A stretch of DNA of 18,814 bases, from the NCBI GenBank assembly GCA_050743625.1, contig JBOGED010000642.1, forward strand, positions 1-18,814. Reading direction: 5' to 3'. Positions 1 to 7,324 of the stretch are shown here, piece after piece (the first letter of the stretch is position 1; every line of letters begins with the position of its first letter). The DNA is from JBOGED01 sp050743625. GTDB taxonomy: Bacteria > Actinomycetota > Nitriliruptoria > Euzebyales > Egibacteraceae. The notes beneath the pieces are model-generated. The model had not been told where the DNA came from. It saw only the letters and a program-made list of their open reading frames with translations, and ran no database searches. Made by a program: the position numbers and the translations under genes.

Positions 1-96
1 CGTCACATGCGCGAAGGCGCTGGAGTTCTCCTTGACGATGAATCGGCCGTCGGCGAGGGGTCCGCGGGGGTACGGCGCTGGCCGCTACCAGCGTGT
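1..96. other. Window edge, no assignable gene
   Basis: No complete gene fits here. The third plus-strand frame ends at TGA 33-35 after an Arg-rich stretch and could be the tail of a gene entering from the left. On the minus strand a frame is open from 84 down to 1 but has no usable start codon. Neither is long enough to decide. Confidence 0.3.
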
Positions 97-135
97 CCCT
101 GGGACCGAGGCCTCCCGCCGGCCTCGGTCCCAGGG
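97..135 (-). terminator. Strong hairpin, probable terminator
   Basis: The arms 97-112 and 120-135 pair perfectly over 16 bp around a 7-base loop (113-119). There is no T tract on either side, so it is not a classic intrinsic terminator, but GC-rich actinobacteria often end transcripts this way. It lies 3 bases beyond the stop of the small minus-strand frame 139-243 and could equally end a plus-strand gene entering from the left. Confidence 0.6.
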
Positions 136-138
136 CCG

Positions 139-243
139 CTAGCCCGCCTGGGACCCGTCTAGAAGGGGCAGCGCCGCTCGCATACCCTTCGGGGTGCTCT
201 CGACCGTGAGCTTCACGATCTTGACCACCGTGGTGAGCGACAT
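139..243 (-). CDS. Possible small protein, 34 residues
   Basis: A short frame begins at ATG 241-243 and ends at TAG 139-141. An AGGAG Shine-Dalgarno motif stands 4 bases before the ATG on the minus strand. The predicted peptide starts MSLTTVVKIVKLTVESTPKG and has an amphipathic, Val/Lys-rich first half. I do not recognise it. Two things favour a real gene: the well-placed ribosome binding site, and the 16-bp hairpin starting 3 bases after the stop codon. Against it are the tiny size and the lack of a known family. The frame continues upstream of the ATG without a stop, which is common in GC-rich antisense DNA and reduces the weight of the open frame itself. Confidence 0.35.
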   Translation of the reverse strand: MSLTTVVKIVKLTVESTPKGMRAALPLLDGSQAG

Positions 244-420
244 GATCTCCTGCCGGCACGAGGACCGCCTGTAGTGCGGCTGCACTGAAGGCGATGCATC
301 GTTCCGCCCCCTAGTTGCCGGTAGTTGTTCACGTCGTTCACAGGGATCAGCGCACGAGGGGGACGGATGGTTGCGGGTTGCTGAACTTTTTCTTGGGGAT
401 GTGGGTCGCACCCGATCGTG
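244..420. other. Intergenic stretch upstream of mtnA
   Basis: This is presumably where the mtnA promoter and any promoter of the small minus-strand frame lie. A run of five T residues near 387-391 and several TTG triplets occur, but I cannot assign a convincing -35/-10 pair on either strand. No further gene is seen. Confidence 0.4.
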
Positions 421-426
421 GGAGGT
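421..426 (+). promoter_or_regulatory. Ribosome binding site deciding the mtnA start
   Basis: GGAGGT lies 6 bases before GTG 433-435. An in-frame GTG at 418 would place this motif inside the coding sequence, so 433 is preferred. Confidence 0.75.
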
Positions 427-432
427 AAACCG

Positions 433-1482
433 GTGCAAACGGATCTGTTTGCGGTTCGTTGGGTGACCGAGCGCATGGGTGGGCCGGCGGTACGAGTGCT
501 CGATCAGACGCTCTTGCCGAGCCAGGTCGAGGTCGTCGACTGCCGGGACATCGGCACGCTGGCCGAAGCGATCAGGGCGTTGCGTGTCCGGGGCGCGCCG
601 GCGCTCGGCGTCGCTGCTGGATACGGAGTCGCGCTGGGCGCACTTGTCGATGGCGATCCAGCCGCCGCTGCCCGGTTGTTGATCGCCGCGCGGCCAACGG
701 CCGTAAACGTGCGGTGGGCGTGTGAGCGTGTGCTGGCCGCTGGGGACAGCGTCTCGCGGATGCTCGCCGAGGCGCGCCGGATCGAGGAGGAGAACAGGGC
801 CGCTTGCGAGTCCATCGGGGCTCATGGGGCGGCGCTGGTCGAGGCGCGCCGGGGCGGGTCGGCTCGCGTGCTGACCCACTGCAACACGGGAATGCTCGCA
901 AGCCAGGGCATCGGCACGGCGTTCGGGATCGTACGCACATTGTTCGAACGGGGCGCCCTCGCTCATCTGTGGGTCGATGAGACACGGCCGTTGCTGCAGG
1001 GCGCGCGGCTCACAGCCTTCGAGGCTGCCTCACTCGGCATACCGCACGCGGTCATCTCCGACGGTGCGGCTGCCGGTGTGATGAGCGCGGGCGATGTGGA
1101 CGCGGTCCTGGTGGGCGCTGATCGGATCGCGGCGAACGGCGACACCGCCAATAAGGTCGGCACGTGCGGCCTTGCCGTTCTCGCCCGGCATTACGGCGTG
1201 CCGTTCTACGTCGCCGCGCCCATCTCGACGATCGACCTGGACACCATGACCGGTGCGGCCATCCCGATCGAGCTCCGCGACCCCGACGAGGTTCGCACTG
1301 TTCTCGGTCGCACGTGGGTCGCCCCCGTCGCCAGCCCAGCGCACAATCCCGCATTCGACGTCACGCCCGCCCAGTTGGTCACCGCGATCGTCACCGAGCG
1401 TGGTGTCGCCCGTGCCCCTTACGAGACCACTTTGCGGCGCATGTCGGCGGTCAGCGCCTTGGCACGACCTGAACCTGGGTGA
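433..1482 (+). CDS. mtnA: S-methyl-5-thioribose-1-phosphate isomerase
   Basis: MtnA converts 5-methylthioribose-1-phosphate to 5-methylthioribulose-1-phosphate in the cytoplasmic methionine salvage pathway. The 349-residue product has the usual length of the family, which is related to eIF-2B alpha. Family motifs are present in order: RGAPALGVAAGYG near 53-65, the catalytic Cys150 in LTHCNTG (most relatives read CNAG), and Asp230 in VGADRIAANGDTANK. The GTG start at 433 is chosen for its ribosome binding site. No other methionine salvage gene is next to it. From memory, mtnA lies close to the mtrA/comF/hpf/secA region in Streptomyces too, so its place here looks ancestral. The last 32 bases overlap the convergent CNNM gene, with no terminator between them. 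Confidence 0.93.
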   Translation: MQTDLFAVRWVTERMGGPAVRVLDQTLLPSQVEVVDCRDIGTLAEAIRALRVRGAPALGVAAGYGVALGALVDGDPAAAARLLIAARPTAVNVRWACERVLAAGDSVSRMLAEARRIEEENRAACESIGAHGAALVEARRGGSARVLTHCNTGMLASQGIGTAFGIVRTLFERGALAHLWVDETRPLLQGARLTAFEAASLGIPHAVISDGAAAGVMSAGDVDAVLVGADRIAANGDTANKVGTCGLAVLARHYGVPFYVAAPISTIDLDTMTGAAIPIELRDPDEVRTVLGRTWVAPVASPAHNPAFDVTPAQLVTAIVTERGVARAPYETTLRRMSAVSALARPEPG

Positions 1483-2701
1483 TGGCACGGTCGCTCACAC
1501 GTTCAACGATGATCCGCCAGTTGCCGATATCGAGCTGTTCGCCTTGATCGGGTAGACGACCGAGCCGGTGGAGGACCAGCCCCGCGACCGTGGCGTACGG
1601 GCCCTCGGGTAGCTCGACCCCTAGATCGTCGAGATCGTGGATGGGGAACACCCCGCTGAGCACCAATGAGCCGTCCGAGCGGGTCCGTATGCCGGCGGTA
1701 TCCGGATCGAACTCGTCCCAGATCTCGCCGACCAGCTCCTCGAGCATGTCCTCGAGCGTCACGATCCCCGCCGTCCCGCCGTACTCGTCGACGACGATCG
1801 CCAAGTGCTGCCGCTCTGCCCGGAGCTGGCGCAGTGCCTCAAGCACCCCCAGGGTCTCGGGGAGGACCAGCGGCTCACGGGCCTGGTCGGCCGCTGTTCC
1901 CGTCGCCCCAACAAGGTCGCGAAGGTGGAGCACGCCCGCCACGTTGTCGAGGTCACCCGCGACGACCGGAGCCCGCGAGTGTCCCCGGCCCGCCAGCTCG
2001 TGCGCAGCCTCGGTGGCGCTCATCGTGGTCGGGATGGCGAAGACCTTGCCGCGTGGCACGACGATCTCCCGCAGCGTGCGCTCGGCGATATCGAACGTAC
2101 CTTCGAAGATATGCTGCTGTTGGGCGGTGAACCCGCGCCGGCTCGCGAGCAGGTCGCGCAGCTCCTCCTCGCTGACCTCCTCGGCCTGCGCATGCGGATC
2201 TCCACCCAACAGCCGGACCGTCAGGTCGGTCGACTTGCCCAGCAGCCACACCGCTGGCCGGGCGAGCCTCGCGAGCAGCCCGAGCGGCCGGGCCGCCACA
2301 AGCCCCCACCGCTCCGCTCGCTGCATCGCGATCCGTTTTGGCCCCAGCTCGCCGAACACGAGCATCACAAACGTCAGAAGGATCGTGACCAGCACGATCG
2401 TGACCGGCTCCGCCGCGTCGCCGAGAAACCGGAGCGGTTCGATCAAGGGCTCGGCCAGCGAGACCGCGGCTGTCGCAGAGGCGAGAAAGCCCGCCAGGGT
2501 GATGCCGATCTGGATCGTGGCGAGAAAGCGGTTTGGGTCCCGCGCCAGGGCGGCGAGCGCCTGCCCCGCGCGCCCACCTTTCGAGAGGCGCCGGATCTGA
2601 CCCTCCCGAAGCGAGATGAGCGCGATCTCGCTGCCGGCGAACGCCGCGTTCATGACGACGAGCAGAAACACGAGGCCGAGCTCGAGCAGCACCGAATCCA
2701 T
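1451..2701 (-). CDS. CNNM/CorC (HlyC) family membrane protein with CBS pair
   Basis: The 416-residue protein has the complete three-part layout of this family. Residues 1 to about 180 form a DUF21/CNNM membrane domain with an N-terminal helix, FLASATAA-like and FGELGPKRIA segments (relatives usually have GEvvPK). About 200-325 is a paired CBS domain containing VVDEYGGTAGIVTLEDMLEE. About 335-412 is a CorC_HlyC domain. Such proteins act in the cytoplasmic membrane and are linked to Mg2+/Co2+ efflux; the old hemolysin name is misleading. The ATG at 2701 begins the membrane helix; a purine-rich GGGGAA lies about 12 bases upstream. A possible -10 (TAGTGT, minus strand 2732-2737) is weak. It is divergent from comF across about 90 bases. 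The exact ion cannot be told from sequence. Confidence 0.9.
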   Translation of the reverse strand: MDSVLLELGLVFLLVVMNAAFAGSEIALISLREGQIRRLSKGGRAGQALAALARDPNRFLATIQIGITLAGFLASATAAVSLAEPLIEPLRFLGDAAEPVTIVLVTILLTFVMLVFGELGPKRIAMQRAERWGLVAARPLGLLARLARPAVWLLGKSTDLTVRLLGGDPHAQAEEVSEEELRDLLASRRGFTAQQQHIFEGTFDIAERTLREIVVPRGKVFAIPTTMSATEAAHELAGRGHSRAPVVAGDLDNVAGVLHLRDLVGATGTAADQAREPLVLPETLGVLEALRQLRAERQHLAIVVDEYGGTAGIVTLEDMLEELVGEIWDEFDPDTAGIRTRSDGSLVLSGVFPIHDLDDLGVELPEGPYATVAGLVLHRLGRLPDQGEQLDIGNWRIIVERVSDRAITQVQVVPRR

Positions 2702-2776
2702 GGGCCAATCATTCCCCAGCTCGGTATGTGGACACTAGTTCTGTGGAAAACATCATTCATCTGTAGTTATCGTGCT

Positions 2777-2782
2777 TATAAT
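2777..2782 (+). promoter_or_regulatory. -10 box TATAAT of comF, leaderless arrangement
   Basis: A perfect TATAAT ends 7 bases before ATG 2790, which puts the expected transcription start on or next to the A of the start codon. No Shine-Dalgarno motif precedes the ATG. The -35 region (about 2754-2759) does not match the consensus. Confidence 0.6.
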
Positions 2783-2789
2783 GGGTTCC

Positions 2790-3446
2790 ATGAAGAGTAT
2801 CGCTGCCCTCCTCGATCTGCTCGTGCCCTCCCGTTGTGCGGGATGTGACCGGCCGATGGGCGGCAGCGTGCTCTGTGCGGGCTGCCTGGAAGCGGCGCGG
2901 GGGTTAGAGGTGCCCGACCTTGGGCGGGTTCCGCTGGCGGAGGGTGTGCTCGCGGTGGCGGCCTACCTTTACGCGGGACCCGTTGCGGCCGCGATCCGTG
3001 CGATCAAGGTCAGCGGTCACCACGCGGCAGGCCATGCGTTGGGGGTCGTGATGCGCGCGCGACTGGGGTTGCCGCTCGGCGGGACCGTGACGACTTGGGT
3101 GCCCTCGAGTCGGTCGGGGCTCCGACAGCGGGGATTCGAGCTTCCCCGACTCCTCGCGGGGCCGGGCGCGATCCCACTCCTCGTCCAGGTAGCCGAGCGA
3201 CCCGACCAAACGACCCTCGATCCTGCCGCACGCCGCCAAAGCCCTTGGGGGTCGTTCGCGGCGCTTGGCCGAGCGCCTCCCGCCGTCGTGCTCGTCGACG
3301 ACGTCCGCACGACCGGTGCGACCGCGGCCGCCGCCGCGAGCGCGTTGCGTCAGGCCGGAGCCCAACGGGTGCTCGTCGCCACCTTGGCCGTCGCCAGCGC
3401 TCCGGCGCGGGACTACAGATCCTCGATCTGGCCGGTGATTGGATAA
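2790..3446 (+). CDS. comF: ComF family phosphoribosyltransferase-like protein
   Basis: ComF-type proteins combine an N-terminal zinc knuckle with a type I phosphoribosyltransferase fold and help in uptake or processing of transforming DNA; in actinobacteria the role is mostly untested. Here Cys16, Cys19, Cys29 and Cys32 form the zinc site, a QRGF-containing segment stands in the middle, and the PRPP-binding loop VVLVDDVRTTG is at 166-176. The length of 218 residues is normal. In-frame GTG 2772 and ATG 2781 lie before or inside the -10 box, so the ATG at 2790 is chosen. In M. tuberculosis the homologue (Rv3242c) directly neighbours hpf and secA1, as I recall; here a potassium block separates them. 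The last 34 bases overlap the convergent KimA-like gene. Confidence 0.88.
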   Translation: MKSIAALLDLLVPSRCAGCDRPMGGSVLCAGCLEAARGLEVPDLGRVPLAEGVLAVAAYLYAGPVAAAIRAIKVSGHHAAGHALGVVMRARLGLPLGGTVTTWVPSSRSGLRQRGFELPRLLAGPGAIPLLVQVAERPDQTTLDPAARRQSPWGSFAALGRAPPAVVLVDDVRTTGATAAAAASALRQAGAQRVLVATLAVASAPARDYRSSIWPVIG

Positions 3447-5698
3447 GAGATGCTGGTCGTGACGACTCCGCGTTCGAAGAGCAACGTGCTCTTGATGAGG
3501 AGAGCCGTCTGATTGTGCAGGGGGTAATGCCACCAATGTTCGAGTATGAACTCGGGAAGGATGCAGGTCACAATCGTGCGCTGGCCGTCAGGCTCAAAGC
3601 TGCGGACGTATTCGCGAATCGTGTCCGCGATCGAGCGGAACGGGCTGTCGACCAGCTCCAGCGGCACGTCCATGCCCCAGTCGTCCCATTCACTCAGGAC
3701 TCGGGATGAGTGCTCGGGCTCGAGGCTGATGAACAGCGCGCGAAGGGAGGTGGCCTGCAAGCTCCGCGCGTAGGCGAGCGCGCGGTTCGATGCCTTGTTG
3801 ACGCCGGCGACGAGTACAACCACATGGTGCTCGACGGGGTCGCAGAGATGATAGGGATGGCTCGCGTCGCCGCCAGCGACCACGTTCGTGACCGCCACGG
3901 CGCCTTCAGTGACGAGCCGCGCCTTGACCCGTTGCGCCCGGCCGTGGGCGCGGAGAAGGTCGAGCCACGAGCGTGAGCGTGTCTCGGGAACGATCGCGGT
4001 GGTGAAGCTCGTCGGGTGCCGCTGGGCGTGATCGCGAGCGGCGTGCCAGAAGGCCTCTACCACGTTGTTGCTTCTACCGTCCGATCTCGCCGGCTCCACA
4101 GGTACGTCGGGCGCGAGGTCGCGCCACCGGTCGACCAACTCTGGTCCTGTTCCCGGCGCCGCGACCGCGTGGACGCTGGCGGCTCCGATGCCCTGCGCAT
4201 AGGACACGGCGGCGGCGGTCGCCGCGTCGACGCGGTCCTCCAATATGACGACGTGGTTCGGCCGTGGGCTCTCCGGCTCGTCGAGGCCGGCGTGCAACTC
4301 CAAGCTCACCTGCCGGTAGTGCCGATTGATCCGGTGCATCATGAACACGACGAGCGGGATCGCGACGAGCACGATCCACGCTCCGCGGCTGAACTTCGTG
4401 ATCGCGACCACCACGAGCACGACCCCGGTCGTGAACGCGCCGATGCCATTCACGATGGCGGACCGTTGCCATCCGCGTGTCCTCGTCCGCAACCAGTGCC
4501 GCACCATCCCGGTCTGCGACAAGGTGAAGGACGTGAACACCCCGACGACGTACAGCTGTATCAAGCGGTTGACGTCCGCCTGAAAGGCGACGAGCAGGAG
4601 GATGGCCAGGCTCGTGAGCACCAGGATGCCGTTGGAGAACGCGAGGCGGTCTCCGCGAGCCAAGAACTGGCGAGGCAGGAAGCGATCGGCGGCAAGGAAG
4701 TAGGACAACCGTGGGAAGTCGGCGTACGCCGTGTTCGCGGCCAAGATAAGGATCAATGCCGTGACGACCTGGACGAGGTAGAAACCCATGCTTCCCGCGC
4801 CGAACACGGCGGCGGCGATCTGCGAGTTCACGGTCCGCGTGTTGCCCTCGAAGGCGACGATGCCCGGGATATGGGTCGCCAGGAAGCTGATCCCGAGGAA
4901 CATCGAAACCGCGATCAGTCCCATGACCCCCAGCGTCGTCGCCGCGTTGCGACTCTGCGGGTAACGGAAGGCCGGCACACCGTCGGAGATGGCCTCCACG
5001 CCGGTGAGGGCGGTCGAGCCGGAGGCAAACGCGCGCAAGATGAGGAACAGCGTCAGCCCATGCTCCGCCTCACGCGGAATCAATCCGAAAGGCACCTCGG
5101 GGCATCCTCCCACGCACCGTACGAGGCCAGTGACGATCAGCACGAAGATCGTGGTGACGAACAGATAGCAAGGGATCGCGAAGAGCGCGCCCGACTCCTT
5201 AACCCCACGCAAGTTCGCGAAGGCGACCAGCAGGACGAACCCGGCCGCTAGACCCACGCGATAGGGAGCGAGATCGGTCACCGCCGCCGTGATGGCGGCG
5301 ACGCCGGCGGCGATCGAGACCGAGACGGTCAGCGTGTAGTCGATCAAGAGGGCGGCCGCCGCCGTAAGACCGGGCAAGCGCCCCAGGTTGTCCGTCGTGA
5401 CGCGGTAGGCGCCACCGCCCCTTGGGTACGCCCGGACCGTCTGGCGATAGCTGCTGATCACGATGGCGAGCAGCAGCCCGACGGCGAGCGACAGCGGCGA
5501 GACCAGCCCAAACGCCGAGGCCCCGGCGAGCGCGAGGACGATCATCATCTCCTCGGTCGCATACGAGACGGAAGAGAGCGGATCCGACGAGAAGACCGGC
5601 AGCGCCATCCATTTCGGCAGAAGTTGGTGCCCCAGCTCCCGAGTGGAGCGCGGCCGGCCGATGAGCGCGCGCTTGATGCTGCCCACAGTGTCGGTCAA
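3413..5698 (-). CDS. KimA-like potassium importer (APC superfamily) with C-terminal domains
   Basis: The 761-residue protein begins with an APC-fold transporter of about 12 membrane helices (residues 30-455). Residues I recall as K+-binding in Bacillus subtilis KimA (Asp36, Tyr43, Asp117, Tyr118, Tyr377) have counterparts: Asp39 and Tyr46 in SSDPLSSVSYATEE, Asp120-Tyr121 in LIDYTLTVS, and Tyr383 in QLYVVGVFTSFTLSQ. This favours H+-coupled K+ uptake over amino acid transport. The cytoplasmic tail holds two similar units of about 125 residues, 481-606 and 624-753, each opening with HVV(I/V)L and closing on a strand like VVTTSISY; they resemble the USP-like KimA tail. The start is TTG, with GGAGGA 6 bases upstream. 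M. tuberculosis Rv2690c next to ceoB/ceoC has the same arrangement. The two RCK genes diverge from it, suggesting joint potassium control. Confidence 0.85.
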   Translation of the reverse strand: MTDTVGSIKRALIGRPRSTRELGHQLLPKWMALPVFSSDPLSSVSYATEEMMIVLALAGASAFGLVSPLSLAVGLLLAIVISSYRQTVRAYPRGGGAYRVTTDNLGRLPGLTAAAALLIDYTLTVSVSIAAGVAAITAAVTDLAPYRVGLAAGFVLLVAFANLRGVKESGALFAIPCYLFVTTIFVLIVTGLVRCVGGCPEVPFGLIPREAEHGLTLFLILRAFASGSTALTGVEAISDGVPAFRYPQSRNAATTLGVMGLIAVSMFLGISFLATHIPGIVAFEGNTRTVNSQIAAAVFGAGSMGFYLVQVVTALILILAANTAYADFPRLSYFLAADRFLPRQFLARGDRLAFSNGILVLTSLAILLLVAFQADVNRLIQLYVVGVFTSFTLSQTGMVRHWLRTRTRGWQRSAIVNGIGAFTTGVVLVVVAITKFSRGAWIVLVAIPLVVFMMHRINRHYRQVSLELHAGLDEPESPRPNHVVILEDRVDAATAAAVSYAQGIGAASVHAVAAPGTGPELVDRWRDLAPDVPVEPARSDGRSNNVVEAFWHAARDHAQRHPTSFTTAIVPETRSRSWLDLLRAHGRAQRVKARLVTEGAVAVTNVVAGGDASHPYHLCDPVEHHVVVLVAGVNKASNRALAYARSLQATSLRALFISLEPEHSSRVLSEWDDWGMDVPLELVDSPFRSIADTIREYVRSFEPDGQRTIVTCILPEFILEHWWHYPLHNQTALLIKSTLLFERGVVTTSISYPITGQIEDL

Positions 5699-5704
5699 GG
5701 ATGG

Positions 5705-5710
5705 TCCTCC
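5705..5710 (-). promoter_or_regulatory. Ribosome binding site supporting a TTG start
   Basis: On the minus strand GGAGGA is followed after 6 bases by TTG 5698, the start of the KimA-like protein. No ATG or GTG is as well placed, so the TTG start is accepted. Confidence 0.7.
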
Positions 5711-5880
5711 GGCTCTGGAAGAAGATCGCAGCCAGACGATCGCAGCCGCAATGCTATCGGCGGCGCAAGGCCAGCTCTTGCGGTAGTTCCTTGGTGGGGA
5801 CGGCCGCGAAGTGGCTCCCCATGCGCGAACAGCAGGGGTATCGTTCTGCCCGTCCGACGCGCCTCGCCCCTAGCACATGT
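5711..5880. other. Divergent intergenic region of the potassium genes
   Basis: This stretch separates the KimA-like gene (-) from the first TrkA gene (+) and must hold both promoters. A minus-strand TAGCAT (5751-5756) and a plus-strand TATCGT (5839-5844) are possible -10 boxes without good -35 partners. I looked for a c-di-AMP (ydaO/kimA) riboswitch and saw none of its conserved segments by eye. Confidence 0.35.
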
Positions 5881-5890
5881 GGAGGAATTC

Positions 5891-6571
5891 GTGCATGTCG
5901 TCATTGCCGGCTGTGGTCGCGTCGGCGCGCAACTCGCCGTCACCTTGGACAATGAGGGCCATAGCGTCGCGGTCATTGACAAGAACGGCCTCGCCTTCCG
6001 GCGGCTCTACGAGCTCAACGAGGGCTTCAGCGGCCAAACGCTCCAAGGTGTCGTCTTCGATCGTGAGGCGCTTCAGCACGCGGGGATCAAACGGGCCCAA
6101 GCCTTCGTCGCAGTGACCAGCGGCGATAATTCCAACATCGTCTCCGCGCGCACGGCGAAGGAGCGCTATGGGGTCGGGGTGGTAGTCGCGCGGATCTATG
6201 ACCCCATCCGCGCGTCGATCTACGAACGCCACGGCATCACCACGATCGCGACGGCGCGTTGGACCGCCGACGCGATCCTCCGCGAGGTGCTGCCGCAACA
6301 CGAGTGCGTCCAAGGCGCGCTCGGCCCTGGGGCGGGCGATGTCGTCCTACTCGACATCGGGTTGGCCGCCCTCGCGCATCCCCTGGCGGCGTCCGCCGTC
6401 TCACGCCCAGGGGAGGCGGTGCTCGCGGCCTTCTCGCGTGGTGGCCAGACCCGGGTGCCAGGTGATGGGACGTTATTACAGCCCGGTGACCGGCTCCATC
6501 TCGCGGTGCAGCGCGAGGCGCTGGACAAGGTCCGTGAGCACGTCAAGTCGCTTGGCCAGGAGGTCTCGTGA
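5891..6571 (+). CDS. TrkA/RCK potassium regulatory protein, CeoB type
   Basis: A cytosolic 226-residue subunit that binds NAD(H) or another nucleotide and gates or activates K+ transport. The RCK_N Rossmann domain opens with VVIAGCGRVG and has the acidic Asp30 at the end of the second strand; GDNSNIVSARTAKERYG and VVARIYDP are typical of actinobacterial CeoB proteins. A C-terminal RCK_C (TrkA_C) domain covers about 135-222. GTG 5891 is the chosen start, since GGAGGA sits 4 bases before it. An in-frame GTG at 5879 overlaps that motif, and starts further upstream would run back into the divergent gene. The stop overlaps the next gene by 4 bases, so the two are translationally coupled and probably assemble together. 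No TrkH/KtrB pore is encoded in the window, so the partner may be the adjacent KimA-like protein. Confidence 0.9.
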   Translation: MHVVIAGCGRVGAQLAVTLDNEGHSVAVIDKNGLAFRRLYELNEGFSGQTLQGVVFDREALQHAGIKRAQAFVAVTSGDNSNIVSARTAKERYGVGVVVARIYDPIRASIYERHGITTIATARWTADAILREVLPQHECVQGALGPGAGDVVLLDIGLAALAHPLAASAVSRPGEAVLAAFSRGGQTRVPGDGTLLQPGDRLHLAVQREALDKVREHVKSLGQEVS

Positions 6572-7251
6572 AGGTCGTGGTCGCCGGGGCCGGCAACATC
6601 GGTCGCCATCTCGCCTCCGACCTCGCCCAGCGAGGCCATGAGGTCACGCTTGTCGAGCTGGCAGACACCGCGCTCGACAGGGTGAACGCCGAGGGGGTGA
6701 CCGCGATCCGAGGGGACGCCTGCGCGCCGCCCATACTGGAGCGGGCGGGGGTTCGCGAGGCCGACGTGGTGGTCGCCGCGACCGGAGACGACGAGGACAA
6801 TCTGGTGATCAGCTTGCTCGCGAAACAAGAGTTCGCCGTCCCGCGTGTCCTGGCCCGTGTCAACCACCCGACGAACGAGTGGTTGTTCGATGAGCAGTGG
6901 GGCGTCGACTTGGCGGTGAGCCCGCCTCACCTGCTGACCGCGCTCGTCGAGGAGGAGGTCAGCACCGGCGACCTCGTCTCGATCCTGCGGCTCCAGCGCG
7001 GCCAGGTCGAGCTGGTCGAGGTCCGGCTCGACGAGCGCTCACCCGCGATCAACCGCCGGGTCCAAGACCTCGACCTACCTAGCGACATCACCCTGGTTGC
7101 CGTGGTGCGCGACGGCCATGTCACGCCTTGTCGAGGAACGACACCACTCGCCGCCGGTGATGAGGTCCTCGCGTTGTGCGCCACCGGCCGCCAAGACGAG
7201 CTGCGAGCGCGCCTGGTCGGATCGCCGCCTGGTTCCCGAACAGGGATTTAG
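6568..7251 (+). CDS. TrkA/RCK potassium regulatory protein, CeoC type
   Basis: Second RCK subunit, 227 residues. The Rossmann motif is VVVAGAGNIG (3-12) with Glu30 after the second strand, and ATGDDEDNLVISLLAK follows. The C-terminal part (about 135-217) is a TrkA_C domain ending in a strand such as GDEVLALC. GTG 6568 overlaps the upstream TGA, and AGGAGG (6558-6563) is 4 bases ahead. The CeoB/CeoC pair corresponds to the two halves of a double-length TrkA such as that of E. coli. The last codons and the TAG stop lie inside the left arm of the palindrome at 7235-7282, so the C-terminal GSRTGI tail may have been created or replaced when that element arrived. Confidence 0.9.
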   Translation: MKVVVAGAGNIGRHLASDLAQRGHEVTLVELADTALDRVNAEGVTAIRGDACAPPILERAGVREADVVVAATGDDEDNLVISLLAKQEFAVPRVLARVNHPTNEWLFDEQWGVDLAVSPPHLLTALVEEEVSTGDLVSILRLQRGQVELVEVRLDERSPAINRRVQDLDLPSDITLVAVVRDGHVTPCRGTTPLAAGDEVLALCATGRQDELRARLVGSPPGSRTGI

Positions 7252-7282
7252 GGGCAGATACGCCCCTAAATCCCTGTTCGGG
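7235..7282. repeat. Perfect 21-bp palindrome, REP-like or bidirectional terminator
   Basis: Arms 7235-7255 and 7262-7282 are exact reverse complements with a 6-base spacer (AGATAC); the pairing continues for 3 more pairs past a one-base bulge. It lies between the converging ceoC-type and OB-fold genes and includes the ceoC stop codon. A T tract is missing. The AGGGATTTAGGGG core looks to me like REP palindromes mobilised by TnpA-REP (RAYT) transposases in other bacteria, but this is from memory. Confidence 0.7.
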
Positions 7283-7324
7283 GAACGGTGGCCTCGGGTT
7301 CACGTCTCTGGGCTATCCGTGCAT

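Noticed and set aside
2727..2750. Two near-matches to DnaA boxes on the minus strand (2727-2735 and 2742-2750)
   Set aside because: Each has one mismatch to TTGTCCACA; with no AT-rich unwinding region, no dnaA/dnaN and only two boxes, an origin is not supported.
1590..2848. Two long plus-strand open frames (336 and 347 codons) opposite the CNNM gene
   Set aside because: The minus strand encodes a complete CNNM/CBS/CorC protein; the antisense products are low-complexity Ser/Arg-rich or charged sequences with no ribosome binding site.
4016..5251. Long plus-strand open frame of 411 codons opposite the KimA-like gene
   Set aside because: It is antisense to a gene with clear family motifs, is rich in Arg, His, Asp and Glu without any domain, and is typical of GC-rich antisense frames.
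5711..5880. Possible c-di-AMP riboswitch before the potassium genes
   Set aside because: I looked for the conserved segments of the ydaO/kimA class on both strands and saw none; a covariance-model search would settle it.
5624..5890. Upstream start for the first TrkA protein
   Set aside because: It would add 89 residues overlapping the divergent KimA-like start; GTG 5891 has GGAGGA directly before the Rossmann motif.
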